From assembly GCF_009002475.1 (NCBI RefSeq), contig NZ_AP019860.1, forward strand, positions 4,216,001 through 4,280,000: a stretch of 64,000 nucleotides of DNA. Reading direction: 5' to 3'. Both the position numbers and the translations under genes were made by a program. Under the pieces are notes generated by a model. It ran no database searches and was not told where the DNA came from. It was given only the letters and a program-made list of their open reading frames with translations. Below, piece after piece: positions 27,633 to 36,226 of the stretch. The stretch is from Candidatus Uabimicrobium amorphum. Lineage in GTDB: Bacteria > Planctomycetota > Uabimicrobiia > Uabimicrobiales > Uabimicrobiaceae. The stretch's first letter is position 1. Each line of letters begins with the position of its first letter.

Positions 27633-27661
27633 TTGAATAAAAAAAAATCATGTTTTATAAT
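27633..27661 (+). promoter_or_regulatory. Promoter of dnaN
   Basis: TTGAAT (27633-27638), 17-bp spacer, TATAAT (27656-27661): a near-consensus housekeeping promoter about 80 bp before the dnaN start. Confidence 0.7.
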
Positions 27662-27743
27662 AGAGAAGCAATACATAAAATAATCAGTAATCAAGTACAC
27701 ATAATACAACAATATAAATTCTAGAGGTTATGGCTAAAGCTTT

Positions 27744-28871
27744 ATGAAAATCAAATGTAAAAAACAGGTCCTATTACAAGCGCTTCAGACAATAACAGGT
27801 GTTGCTGCACAAAAAGACATCTATCCTATATTGGCCAACGTAAAAATAATAGCGCATGATGGTGCCTTAAAACTTAAGGCGACAGATTTAAAAATTTCTC
27901 TTACATATTCTCTATCCAATGACCAATTTGAAATATTGGAGCCCGGAGAATTGCTGATATCAGCATTTAAATTTTTTAATGTTGTAAAGGAAAATCCCGA
28001 CGAAGAAGTTATTGTGGAAAAGGCTGACACCTTTAATGCCACCATTGTGTGTTCTGATGGTACATTTAAAATTTTGGGAGAAGAACCTGAAAAGTTTCCA
28101 CCAGTTCCCGAGTTTCAAGAAGCTGATTCTTTAGATATTTTGGGAGCAGATTTTCAAAAACTCATTAAAAAAACGTTGTTTGCTACAACAACGGAAAAAA
28201 CAAGATATAATCTTGATAATGTACTTGTTATGATTTTAAAGGATCAATTGCGTTTTGTGGCGACCGATGGTAAACGATTAGCTGTTTGTGATCGTCCATG
28301 TAATGAGAATTCTTCTCTTGAAGGTAAAGAATTTACAGTACCTAGTAAAGGTTTACAACAGATCGATCGGGTTTTGAGCGCTACATCTCCTGAAAAAGTC
28401 AAATTAGGTTTGATTGAAAACCAGTTACTTTTTCAAACAGATGAAGTTGTTTTATCTACACGACTTGCCGATGCTAAATTTCCTCCTTACGAAAAAGTTA
28501 TACCTAAAGATCTTCCTCATAAAGCATTTTTAAAAGTAAAAGATTTTTCGTCTGCTCTTCGCCGTGTTTGTTGGTTTACTGATGAGAAAAACAAAAGTAT
28601 TGAGCTAAGTTTTTCTTCTGATGCACTAAAATTATTTGCCAATGACGAAGGTGCTGGCGAAGCCTCCCTGGAAATGCCCGTCGTTTTCGAAGGGGAACCC
28701 TTTGATATCAAATTTAATCCCGATTTTTTTAATGATATGCTTAAAATTATCGATTCCCCAGAGATTACCGTATTTTTAAAAGATTTTGCCTCACCAGCTA
28801 TGATAAAAGACGGTGAAGATTTCCAGTATGTTGTGTTGCCGATAAAACCACAAGAGGTGGCTAGTGAGTGA
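27744..28871 (+). CDS. dnaN: DNA polymerase III beta subunit (sliding clamp)
   Basis: 375 residues, the normal length of the beta clamp, with its three-domain pattern: N-terminal 'KIKCKKQVLLQALQTITG', domain 1 'PILANVKI', central 'FATTTEKTRYNLDNVLVMI' and 'FVATDGKRLAVCDRP', and the C-terminal tail 'DFQYVVLPIKPQ'. The clamp encircles DNA and holds the replicative polymerase. It is the first gene after the DnaA-box clusters and the promoter at 27633. The dciA-like gene overlaps its end by 8 bp and gyrB follows, forming a replication operon. Confidence 0.97.
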   Translation: MKIKCKKQVLLQALQTITGVAAQKDIYPILANVKIIAHDGALKLKATDLKISLTYSLSNDQFEILEPGELLISAFKFFNVVKENPDEEVIVEKADTFNATIVCSDGTFKILGEEPEKFPPVPEFQEADSLDILGADFQKLIKKTLFATTTEKTRYNLDNVLVMILKDQLRFVATDGKRLAVCDRPCNENSSLEGKEFTVPSKGLQQIDRVLSATSPEKVKLGLIENQLLFQTDEVVLSTRLADAKFPPYEKVIPKDLPHKAFLKVKDFSSALRRVCWFTDEKNKSIELSFSSDALKLFANDEGAGEASLEMPVVFEGEPFDIKFNPDFFNDMLKIIDSPEITVFLKDFASPAMIKDGEDFQYVVLPIKPQEVASE

Positions 28872-29199
28872 TGAATTGTGGTGGAAAAACGCCCGACAAC
28901 CAGTGGGGATAGGGTCGCTAATTGATCAATTGTTTACCAAAAACAAGATCATCAAACGAGAAGATCAGCGCATTGTTGATATATGGAATGACGTTAATGA
29001 TGATGAAACGATAAAACACACAAAAGTGGTGAAATATTTAAATAAAAAACTTTATGTTTTAGTTGATTCGTCAGCATATTTGTTCGAAATACAGAATTTT
29101 AAGAAAAAAAATATTCTTAAAAAATTAGCGAGTTATCATCGCGAAATTTATATCAGCAATATCATATTTCAGGTAGGAGATATAAAAGGTGACGAGTGA
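28864..29199 (+). CDS. dciA: DciA-like (DUF721) helicase-loading protein
   Basis: 111 residues with a GTG start overlapping the end of dnaN by 8 bp. The pattern 'GSLIDQLFTKNKI', 'IVDIWNDV', 'KYLNKKLYVLVDSSAYLFEI' and 'NIIFQVGDIKG' matches the DUF721/DciA family. This is the ancestral bacterial loader of the replicative helicase DnaB, used where DnaC/DnaI are absent. Location between dnaN and gyrB near an origin supports this. It overlaps the gyrB start by 11 bp, indicating translational coupling of all three genes. Confidence 0.85.
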   Translation: MSDELWWKNARQPVGIGSLIDQLFTKNKIIKREDQRIVDIWNDVNDDETIKHTKVVKYLNKKLYVLVDSSAYLFEIQNFKKKNILKKLASYHREIYISNIIFQVGDIKGDE

Positions 29200-31639
29200 G
29201 CAAAATGAAAACTCAAATAGTCCACAACCTCATGAGTACCATTCTGATAATATTAAAATCCTTGAAGGAATAGAAGCAGTTCGAAAAAGACCTGCTATGT
29301 ACATTGGTAGCACCTCAAGTGCAGGATTACATCATTTGGTATATGAAATAGTTGACAATAGTATTGATGAAGCACTTGCAGGTTATTGTAAAAACGTAGA
29401 AGTTCGTATACACTCAGATGATAGTATTACGGTTGTTGACGATGGAAGAGGTATTCCTGTTGATGTGCACAAGGAAACGGGTAAGTCGGCTCTTGAGGTT
29501 GTTTTAACTGTTTTACATGCGGGGGGTAAGTTTGATAATTCCACATACAAAGTTTCGGGAGGTTTGCACGGAGTAGGGGTTTCCGTTGTGAATGCTTTGG
29601 CCGAGAGTATGGAGGTTTCCGTTTATCGTGATGGAAACATTTATCAACAAAAATACGAACGAGGCGTTCCAACAACAGAAGTAGAAGCTATTGGAAATAC
29701 AAAAATTACCGGAACCAAAGTGTGGTTTAAGCCAGATACTGAAATTTTTGAAGAAACAGTCTATAGTTTTGAGATACTACTTAAGCGTTTAAAAGAATTG
29801 GCGTTTCTAAATCAAGGTATTTACATTACCCTTATCGATGAACGCGACGACAAAAAAGAAGTATTCTACAGTGAAGAAGGTATTCAATCCTTTGTAAAGC
29901 ACCTAAATCAAAATCGCACAGCTTGTCATGATGGTGTTATTTATTTTGGCAAAGAAGTTGATCTAGACGATCAAAAAATTAGTGCTGAAGTTGCCATGCA
30001 GTGGCATGATGGCTATAACGAAACTGTATATAGCTATGCAAATAACATCCACACACGCGAAGGCGGTACACACTTTTCTGGTTTTAAATCCGGACTGACG
30101 CGAACAATGAACACTTACGCCAAGAAAGAAAACCTGTTTAAAGACAAGTTAGTTCCGACAGGAGATGATTGGCGCGAAGGTTTAACTTGTGTTATATCCG
30201 TAAAAATTTCAGATCCTCAGTTTGAGGGGCAAACAAAAACGAAGTTGGGAAATCGCGAAGTTCAAGGTTTAGTGGAATCTATCGTAAATGAAAGATTTGG
30301 TACTTATCTTGAAGAAAATCCTGCTGTGGCAAAAGATATTGTCAATAAAGGTGTCAATGCTGCACGCGTACGTGAAGCGGCACGTAAAGTTCGCGATATT
30401 GAACGAAATCGTAAAAGTCCATTACATTCAGGTGGTTTACCTGGTAAATTGGCCGACTGTAGTAGCCGTGATATTGCCACAACTGAATTGTATATCGTGG
30501 AGGGAGACTCAGCGGGTGGTTCCGCGAAATCTGGCCGTGATCGCCACTTTCAAGCAATCTTACCTATCAAGGGAAAGATCTTAAATGTTGAGAAAGCACG
30601 TGTGGACAAAATTTTAGATCATAACGAAATCAAAATGATCATTACTGCGTTGGGGACTGGCATTCAAAATGAGTGCGATATTGAAAAAAGACGTTATGGC
30701 AAATTGATCATCATGACTGACGCAGATGTTGATGGTTCACACATTCGAACTTTATTACTCACTTTCTTCTTCCGACAAATGCGCTCTCTAGTGGAAGAAG
30801 GCTATGTTTATATTGCACAACCACCTTTGTATAAGTTTACAAAGAAACGCAAAGAGCAGTATGTTTATAGCGATAAAGAATTCCAAAGTGCTTTACTTGA
30901 TTTTGGAGTTGAAGAAGCAAAACTTAAACTACCAGATAATTCATTTTTAGAAAAAGAATCCCTACGTAGTTTTCTGGAAACCCTTATTCGTATGGATAGT
31001 TTGGTGGGTAATTTACTGAAGTATGATATTGACCTACAAGATTTTTGGAACAATCGCAAAAAAGATGAATTTAAATTACCGCGATATCGATATACCTATA
31101 AAGGTGCGACAGGTTACTTTTTTTCAGAGGAAGAAAAGGATAATTTTTGCGAAGAACGTTCCAATGAGATGGGTGATGAATTAACTGTTGTTAATTTTTT
31201 CCGCACGACAACAACGGATGATGAAGCTTTATTTTTATCCGAAGTTTACGGCTGTAAAGAAATGGAAAAACATTGTCTTGCCATTGAAGACACTGGATTT
31301 TCTCCTGAAGATTTCTTTGATTCCAAGAAACGTGAATATCAAATTGTTTATGGGGAAGAAGAGGAAACTACAGAGTCTCTTTCTCATGTTGTTCAACGAT
31401 GCCTAGAGTATGGACGCAAGGGGTTAAATGTTCAGAGATATAAAGGTCTTGGTGAGATGAATCCCGACCAACTATGGACAACGACGATGGACCCTAGCAC
31501 GAGAACTTTGTTCCAAGTTACTGTTGAGGATGCTATCGAGGCAGAACGTTTATTTTCGGTTTTAATGGGCAATGTTGTTGAACCACGACGGGATTTTATC
31601 GAGAAATACGCTTTAGATGTTCAAAATTTAGATGTTTAA
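29189..31639 (+). CDS. gyrB: DNA gyrase subunit B
   Basis: 816 residues with a GTG start and GGAG upstream. The GHKL ATPase domain shows 'YIGSTSSAGLHHLVYEIVDN' and 'GGLHGVGVSVVNAL'. The TOPRIM domain shows 'LYIVEGDSAGGSAKSGRDR' and 'IMTDADVDGSHIRTLLLTFF'; the tail has 'QRYKGLGEMNPDQLW'. Gyrase introduces negative supercoils, essential for origin firing and elongation. The length is close to the longer E. coli-type GyrB (about 800): an extra block of about 170 residues sits between TOPRIM and the tail. gyrA is not in the window. Confidence 0.97.
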   Translation: MTSEQNENSNSPQPHEYHSDNIKILEGIEAVRKRPAMYIGSTSSAGLHHLVYEIVDNSIDEALAGYCKNVEVRIHSDDSITVVDDGRGIPVDVHKETGKSALEVVLTVLHAGGKFDNSTYKVSGGLHGVGVSVVNALAESMEVSVYRDGNIYQQKYERGVPTTEVEAIGNTKITGTKVWFKPDTEIFEETVYSFEILLKRLKELAFLNQGIYITLIDERDDKKEVFYSEEGIQSFVKHLNQNRTACHDGVIYFGKEVDLDDQKISAEVAMQWHDGYNETVYSYANNIHTREGGTHFSGFKSGLTRTMNTYAKKENLFKDKLVPTGDDWREGLTCVISVKISDPQFEGQTKTKLGNREVQGLVESIVNERFGTYLEENPAVAKDIVNKGVNAARVREAARKVRDIERNRKSPLHSGGLPGKLADCSSRDIATTELYIVEGDSAGGSAKSGRDRHFQAILPIKGKILNVEKARVDKILDHNEIKMIITALGTGIQNECDIEKRRYGKLIIMTDADVDGSHIRTLLLTFFFRQMRSLVEEGYVYIAQPPLYKFTKKRKEQYVYSDKEFQSALLDFGVEEAKLKLPDNSFLEKESLRSFLETLIRMDSLVGNLLKYDIDLQDFWNNRKKDEFKLPRYRYTYKGATGYFFSEEEKDNFCEERSNEMGDELTVVNFFRTTTTDDEALFLSEVYGCKEMEKHCLAIEDTGFSPEDFFDSKKREYQIVYGEEEETTESLSHVVQRCLEYGRKGLNVQRYKGLGEMNPDQLWTTTMDPSTRTLFQVTVEDAIEAERLFSVLMGNVVEPRRDFIEKYALDVQNLDV

Positions 31640-31650
31640 GGATTCTAGTT

Positions 31651-32094
31651 ATGAGAACAGTTCAAGAATACTTTTGCGAGTATGAAGGGCATCATTGTAA
31701 TAAATACAATAAGATGACTCATTATTTTGGAATACCTCTTATTATTTTAGGATTGATGGGACTTTTGGCCCGTATTCCTTACTCTTTTGAAGTGTATGCT
31801 GGTTATCGCATTGATTTTGCCATTATTACCACAGTAGCAGTTTACTTCTTATTTTATATACGTATGCATTTTTTGTTGTCGATATTTATGTTAATATGTC
31901 TGGGCGGTTTGTATGTTGGAGCACAATACTTATCTCTTTATATTCTATGGGGAGTTTTTGTTGTTGGTTGGATTTTACAATTGCTTGGGCACATTATTTT
32001 TGAAAAAGAGAAACCGTCTTTTATGGACAACCTTGTGCATTTGTTAATAGGTCCTCTGTGGATATTAAATAACATCGTAAAATGTGTTAAGTAA
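31651..32094 (+). CDS. DUF962 / Mpo1-like membrane protein
   Basis: 147 residues with four to five hydrophobic segments. Family signatures: N-terminal 'YEGHHCNKYNKMTHYFGIP' and C-terminal 'GWILQLLGHIIFEKEKPS' with conserved His residues. Yeast Mpo1 of this family is an Fe(II) dioxygenase acting on 2-hydroxy fatty acids in sphingoid-base breakdown; bacterial members are largely uncharacterised. It follows gyrB by 11 bp and is closed by a strong terminator, so it is the last gene of the dnaN operon. Confidence 0.85.
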   Translation: MRTVQEYFCEYEGHHCNKYNKMTHYFGIPLIILGLMGLLARIPYSFEVYAGYRIDFAIITTVAVYFLFYIRMHFLLSIFMLICLGGLYVGAQYLSLYILWGVFVVGWILQLLGHIIFEKEKPSFMDNLVHLLIGPLWILNNIVKCVK

Positions 32095-32122
32095 AAAATG
32101 GGCTTCGGCCCATTTTTTTTTT
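32095..32122 (+). terminator. Intrinsic terminator of the dnaN-gyrB operon
   Basis: Stem ATGGGC/GCCCAT with a stable TTCG tetraloop (32098-32113) followed by about ten T residues. Confidence 0.93.
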
Positions 32123-32153
32123 GACCAAAAACTTACCAAAAATCAATCACCAT

Positions 32154-32370
32154 TTATCCACATCTTTATCCACAATCGTGGACAACTTCATCTAAAAGTA
32201 CACTTATTACTTATCCACAGTGTTATCCACATTTTGTGGATAACTTGCGTTTTTCTTGAATAGACGACAAATATCGCAAATGTGTCTTTGTTGATGATTT
32301 GTGAATAACGAACTATGACAAAATAAAAATTCATTACTTATCCACAGTGTTATCCACAAAATGTGGATAA
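32154..32370. other. DnaA-box cluster C
   Basis: Eight perfect 9-mers at 32154, 32166, 32211, 32223, 32235, 32338, 32350 and 32362. Two near-identical 36-bp modules (from 32209 and 32336) each hold two plus boxes and one minus box at exact 12-bp spacing. A variant box lies at 32177. It lies on the far side of dnaN-gyrB from clusters A and B, 4.6 kb away from B. Confidence 0.85.
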
Positions 32371-32382
32371 CTATAGAATAAA

Positions 32383-32979
32383 TCACATGCCGAAAGGATA
32401 AGTATCCAAATCGATTGTTCCTGAATTTCTTACGAGTGTTAAAGCTTTTGCGTATTCATTTAGCATTTTTAATGAATATTCCATTCTATCTATATCACGT
32501 TGGTATTCTGATGGATTCTTATTGAAATTTGCAATATCACGTACAATTACATGATCGGGAATCCAACAAAGACGGTTATTTTTATATCCTGTTGTTCGTA
32601 GTTCCGCAATTGGATAAGAACCACCTCGCCCACTGGATACACCAACGATTAATCCTGGTTTATGGGCGATATCCTTGCCCCCACATAACAATAGAAAGTT
32701 TTTAAGGGCAGGAGGAACCATACCACCGTATTCAGGTGAAATGAGTATAATACCATCACTACTATTGAGTGTTTCGGCAATAGGATGCCATATTGTTTTC
32801 CATTCGTCTGTTCCTTGCCACACGCCTTCATTCCAGAGCGGTAGTGGGTTTTTGCCTAAATCAAATAAATTGGTTTGGGTTTCAGGGAATAACTCCGCTA
32901 TTTTTTCTTGTAAAAAAAGTGCCAATTTGCCTGACTCAGACTGGACTCTTTGAGATCCACAAATAATGGTTATGTCCAT
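32383..32979 (-). CDS. NADPH-dependent FMN reductase family protein
   Basis: 198 residues of the flavodoxin-like NAD(P)H:FMN reductase family: 'ITIICGSQRVQSESGKLA' binds the flavin phosphate, 'ILISPEYGGMVPPALKNFLL' is the second flavin loop and 'GVSSGRGGSYPIAELRTTG' the third. Such enzymes reduce flavin, quinones or chromate-like acceptors with NAD(P)H. The ATG has AAGGAT upstream. It is divergent from the glycosyltransferase gene, with a shared 108-bp control region containing a dyad. Its 3' end lies 13 bp from DnaA-box cluster C. Confidence 0.88.
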   Translation of the reverse strand: MDITIICGSQRVQSESGKLALFLQEKIAELFPETQTNLFDLGKNPLPLWNEGVWQGTDEWKTIWHPIAETLNSSDGIILISPEYGGMVPPALKNFLLLCGGKDIAHKPGLIVGVSSGRGGSYPIAELRTTGYKNNRLCWIPDHVIVRDIANFNKNPSEYQRDIDRMEYSLKMLNEYAKALTLVRNSGTIDLDTYPFGM

Positions 32980-33010
32980 GTTAAATCCTTCTTATTTTTG
33001 TGTTAATTCT

Positions 33011-33028
33011 AATACAATAAGTTGTATT
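33011..33028. promoter_or_regulatory. AATACAA-N4-TTGTATT operator-like dyad
   Basis: A perfect 7-bp inverted repeat with spacer TAAG. It overlaps the -35 region of the promoter at 33022 and lies between two divergent genes, a good place for a repressor site. Confidence 0.45.
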
Positions 33029-33049
33029 GCATTTGTCAGTTGTTATAAT
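33022..33049 (+). promoter_or_regulatory. Promoter of the glycosyltransferase gene
   Basis: TTGTAT (33022-33027), 16-bp spacer, TATAAT (33044-33049), upstream of the plus-strand glycosyltransferase. Confidence 0.5.
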
Positions 33050-33147
33050 CTTTGAAGATTTAATGACGATTCATCCCAACGTTTTGATTGGTGCTTGTTT
33101 TATTCGTTGCTGAGTATAGGGTGAAATATATAAGAAAGTTGGTTGAG

Positions 33148-34101
33148 ATGCAAAAAGTATTTGAGTTTAATAGAAATAAGCAATCAGTTGTGTCTTATTT
33201 TTCGCCAGAGGAACAATTATTTGTTGATCCTATTGACATTTCTGTTGTTATACCAGTTTACAATGAAGAACAAGCTGTTCGTATTTTAATTGAACGTATA
33301 TGTAAGGTTTTGCAACGTGATGTATTTGAAATTGTCATTGTGAATGATGGTTCTACCGACAATACAGGGCAAATTTTACAAGAAATTTCAAATAACAATA
33401 CCCGAGTTCGCTATTTAGCATTTACTTGCAATATGGGGCAATCTGAAGCTTTGTTTTGTGGTTTTCAGCATTCACGTGGACATTATGTTGTGATGATGGA
33501 TGGCGATTTACAGAATCCTCCGGAAGATATCATTGCTTTAGTTGATATAGCGCGCCAAGGTTATGATTTAGTTTCGGGAGAACGCAATAAAAGGCAAGAT
33601 TCTTTTTTTATACGAAAGTTACCGTCTATTATTGCAAATTGGTTTATCAGTAAAGTTATGGGTTGTCATTTTAAGGATATGGGAGGAATGAATTGTTTGC
33701 GTGGCGATATTGCACGAAAAATTGCAATGAAGAAAGGTTATCACCGTTTGATTCCTGCAATTGTACATTGTATGGGAGGAAAAACCACTGAAGTGTCTGT
33801 TAGTCATGCCCCAAGAACAACAGGAGTAAGTAAATATGGTTTTTTTGGCCGTAGTTTGGAAGTTATACTTGATGTATTAGTTTTATGGATTACTTATCGA
33901 ATAAGACCCCTTTATTTTTTCGGAAAGAGTAGTCTTCTTTTTTTTGCTTTTGGTATTTTTGCCATGCTGTGGCCTCTAACATCAAAAATTGTTATTTGTA
34001 GCTTAGTGATGGCGATTGTTTTATTTTTAGTGGGGATTATAGGTGAATTTGTAGGTGGTAGTAAATCTTGCCGTGTTTTTTATGATTCTTTTGAAAAGTA
34101 A
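33148..34101 (+). CDS. GT2 glycosyltransferase (polyprenyl-phosphate type) with C-terminal membrane helices
   Basis: The ATG at 33148 is used (317 residues); in-frame GTG 33121 and TTG 33088 are alternatives, all with poor ribosome sites. The GT-A fold of family 2 is clear: 'VVIPVYNEEQAVRIL', 'VIVNDGSTDNT', 'YVVMMDGDLQNPPEDI' (DxD-like metal site), and 'RTTGVSKYG' near the end of the catalytic part. Two hydrophobic segments at the C-terminus match DPM1/ArnC/GtrB-like enzymes that transfer a sugar to undecaprenyl phosphate at the membrane. No partner flippase or second transferase is adjacent. The gene ends next to a hairpin facing the convergent DUF1579 gene. Confidence 0.88.
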   Translation: MQKVFEFNRNKQSVVSYFSPEEQLFVDPIDISVVIPVYNEEQAVRILIERICKVLQRDVFEIVIVNDGSTDNTGQILQEISNNNTRVRYLAFTCNMGQSEALFCGFQHSRGHYVVMMDGDLQNPPEDIIALVDIARQGYDLVSGERNKRQDSFFIRKLPSIIANWFISKVMGCHFKDMGGMNCLRGDIARKIAMKKGYHRLIPAIVHCMGGKTTEVSVSHAPRTTGVSKYGFFGRSLEVILDVLVLWITYRIRPLYFFGKSSLLFFAFGIFAMLWPLTSKIVICSLVMAIVLFLVGIIGEFVGGSKSCRVFYDSFEK

Positions 34102-34120
34102 CTCCCACTTTGCGTGGGAG
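34102..34120. terminator. Hairpin between convergent genes
   Basis: Arms CTCCCAC/GTGGGAG around TTTGC, directly after the glycosyltransferase stop and before the end of the convergent gene. It lacks a clean T run, so termination is only likely. Confidence 0.45.
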
Positions 34121-34131
34121 AAGACTTGTCA

Positions 34132-34755
34132 TTATTCTTTTTTCGGTGCAGTTTCTTTTGTTTCTTTGTTGTCTTTTTTTATTCGTGTGTATGTATTTTG
34201 CATTGTTTTGATTTTGTTCTGACCAATGTGCATATAAAATGTCGAAATCATGGTATCTTCATTTGGATATGTTTCGACCATAGAAACTGCCATTTCAGCG
34301 CCTGTTGTCGGATCTTTCATGGTGCTTGTCCATGTGGTTGTGTTTGTTTTTGGGTCGTGGGTTCCTTCCATGGAATCTATTCCATAGTAACTGTAAACAT
34401 CTACCCATGAACACTCGTATTTTTCTTCTTTGCTATTCCACGTAAAAACTCCGAAGCCTTGAAATGTTCCCGCCACTTCTGAGCTGGATTCTACAAAAAC
34501 AATTGTTCCTCGCCCACCTAAAATAGGTTTGCATACGGAAGTGCCCGTTGCTGTCATTGGTTCTTCGTCTGGATTACCCCACATTTTTTGTGTGAATTTC
34601 CATTCCCCAATGCCCCCCTGTAGTAACTTGTGATGTTCGGAAATAGCTAATTTAGGATAATATTCAGGTTGTTTTTCCGATTGCTTTTTGTCATCGGCTT
34701 GAGATGTCAATACCACAACAAAACAAACTATAAGTAATACAACTAGTTTTTTCAT
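34132..34755 (-). CDS. Secreted DUF1579 family protein
   Basis: The ATG at 34755 has AAGGA 7 bases upstream; a TTG one codon earlier is too close. 207 residues with a signal peptide ('KKLVVLLIVCFVVVLTSQA'). The body matches DUF1579: 'HHKLLQGGIGEWKF', 'GTFQGFGVFTWNS', 'YECSWVDVYSYYGIDSMEG' and 'TTTWTSTMKDP'. This calycin-like beta-barrel family is common in planctomycetes and proteobacteria; its function is unknown. It is preceded on its strand by a perfect dyad (34804-34832) that may regulate it. Confidence 0.85.
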   Translation of the reverse strand: MKKLVVLLIVCFVVVLTSQADDKKQSEKQPEYYPKLAISEHHKLLQGGIGEWKFTQKMWGNPDEEPMTATGTSVCKPILGGRGTIVFVESSSEVAGTFQGFGVFTWNSKEEKYECSWVDVYSYYGIDSMEGTHDPKTNTTTWTSTMKDPTTGAEMAVSMVETYPNEDTMISTFYMHIGQNKIKTMQNTYTRIKKDNKETKETAPKKE

Positions 34756-34803
34756 CAAAAAATCCTTTAATTGAAAATACGGTTATTGTACGGAATTTTA
34801 TGA

Positions 34804-34832
34804 TTTTACCTTAAAATGCATATAAGGTAAAA
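34804..34832. promoter_or_regulatory. Perfect 10-bp inverted repeat
   Basis: TTTTACCTTA (34804-34813) and TAAGGTAAAA (34823-34832) around AAATGCATA. It sits in the divergent gap between the DUF1579 gene and the following plus-strand gene; operator or hairpin. Confidence 0.4.
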
Positions 34833-34960
34833 ACAATTTTGAGAAAAAATATCTATTTGCTATTATGTGAATTATGTTGTTTTAGACAAAGATGTACCAT
34901 TTCAATTTATGGGCGAGTTATCTCTTGCATAAGAAAAATTTTTGATAAGAAAGCTAAATA

Positions 34961-36154
34961 TTGGATGCCAAACAACTACTCCGAATAGGAAGCTTTTTAA
35001 AAAAGCATACGGAAGATTTTTTTAAAAATAATAAATTTGCCAAAGAATTAGCTATTCGTATGGAAGAAGAAACGGGTACGCGTTTTAGTGATTGGATAGA
35101 TAGTTTTGTTTTTCCTAGTGATTCGCAAATGCGTAAAAAAATCGAAAAGCTCGGTTTTGAATGTAGCGAAACGGATAAAGATGTCTTTTATGTTGCAGAA
35201 ACAAGCTTTCCTCGTATTGTTATGCGCGATAGTTGTTTTGAGGTTGTTCTCGTTGTTGATTCTGTTGTTGCATTTCGCGCGCGAAATAAACTACGAGTAC
35301 CTATTGAAGGTAGCGCTTGTTCTTTAGCCCGCACTATGTCCATTTCGAATAAGCGCGATTATGTACTTTCCGTTGTCGAACGCTCAACTGTTATGGGGTA
35401 TGTTGTACCTGTAGACATTGATAGCGAAGAATTTTTGCAACAAAAAAAAGCACGTGATTTATGGTTTAATCGCGAACGAGATTTTGAGTTGGCAACAGAA
35501 GGAATGAGACAAACTCTGTCACTCGCGTATCGTATTGTGGATATGGTGGGAGTAGAGCGTGCTGCACACATTGTTTTACAAAGCGAATTAGCTTATTGGC
35601 AATATAAGACTCATGTGGGAGATTTGCAAAAATTTTTCCAAGATAAATGTGGACTTGGTTGGGGAAACTGCGATCATTTGACTTTTTGGAGTGGTCGTAA
35701 AAATTTTAAAATACTAGTGCAGATTTTTGAAACATTGGGATTTCGCTGCTCAAAATCTTTTTTTGTGAAAGATTATGGAAATAAAGGTGTGCAAGTAATG
35801 GAGCATCCTCATAGCAGTGTTTTAATTGTTTGTGAAGTACATTTGCGGAAAAAAGAACGTGATCAAGATTTCGCACACCAAGAGCTTGCACCTATGCAAT
35901 CATCAGGCATTTTAGACAATTGGTTACGCGCTAATGGAGAATCAATGCTTAAGGGGGGAGCAAAGCATGTTGCGATCAAATGTAGTATTGAGAAAATGCA
36001 AGCTCATTTGGTAAAGTATCATGTCCATTCCACTAAAGTAGACGAAAAGCCTTATTTTAAACAAGCATACTCGAATAAAATTGCTTCTAAGTTCGAAAAT
36101 TTTTTGTGTTTTGTCGAACGCAATGGAGGTTTTCGTTACTTTGATTTTGATTAG
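34961..36154 (+). CDS. Hypothetical protein, 397 residues
   Basis: Not recognised. A soluble mixed alpha/beta protein without signal peptide or membrane segment. Two related-looking halves may exist: 'KIEKLGFECSETDKDVFYV' (~60-80) and 'IFETLGFRCSKSFFVKDYG' (~255-275) share an 'ETLGF-x-C-S' pattern, hinting at an internal duplication. Other conspicuous pieces are 'WGNCDHLTFWSGRKNF' and 'GGAKHVAIKCSIEKM'. The start is TTG with a weak ribosome site; no better in-frame start lies nearby. Its neighbours (DUF1579 protein, TrhO) give no functional hint. Confidence 0.7.
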   Translation: MDAKQLLRIGSFLKKHTEDFFKNNKFAKELAIRMEEETGTRFSDWIDSFVFPSDSQMRKKIEKLGFECSETDKDVFYVAETSFPRIVMRDSCFEVVLVVDSVVAFRARNKLRVPIEGSACSLARTMSISNKRDYVLSVVERSTVMGYVVPVDIDSEEFLQQKKARDLWFNRERDFELATEGMRQTLSLAYRIVDMVGVERAAHIVLQSELAYWQYKTHVGDLQKFFQDKCGLGWGNCDHLTFWSGRKNFKILVQIFETLGFRCSKSFFVKDYGNKGVQVMEHPHSSVLIVCEVHLRKKERDQDFAHQELAPMQSSGILDNWLRANGESMLKGGAKHVAIKCSIEKMQAHLVKYHVHSTKVDEKPYFKQAYSNKIASKFENFLCFVERNGGFRYFDFD

Positions 36155-36226
36155 TTTCACATTTCATTATGAGAATAAGATTTTGCTATGAGGTGCTATT
36201 TTAAAGGTCAACACAAGGAGTAAAAT

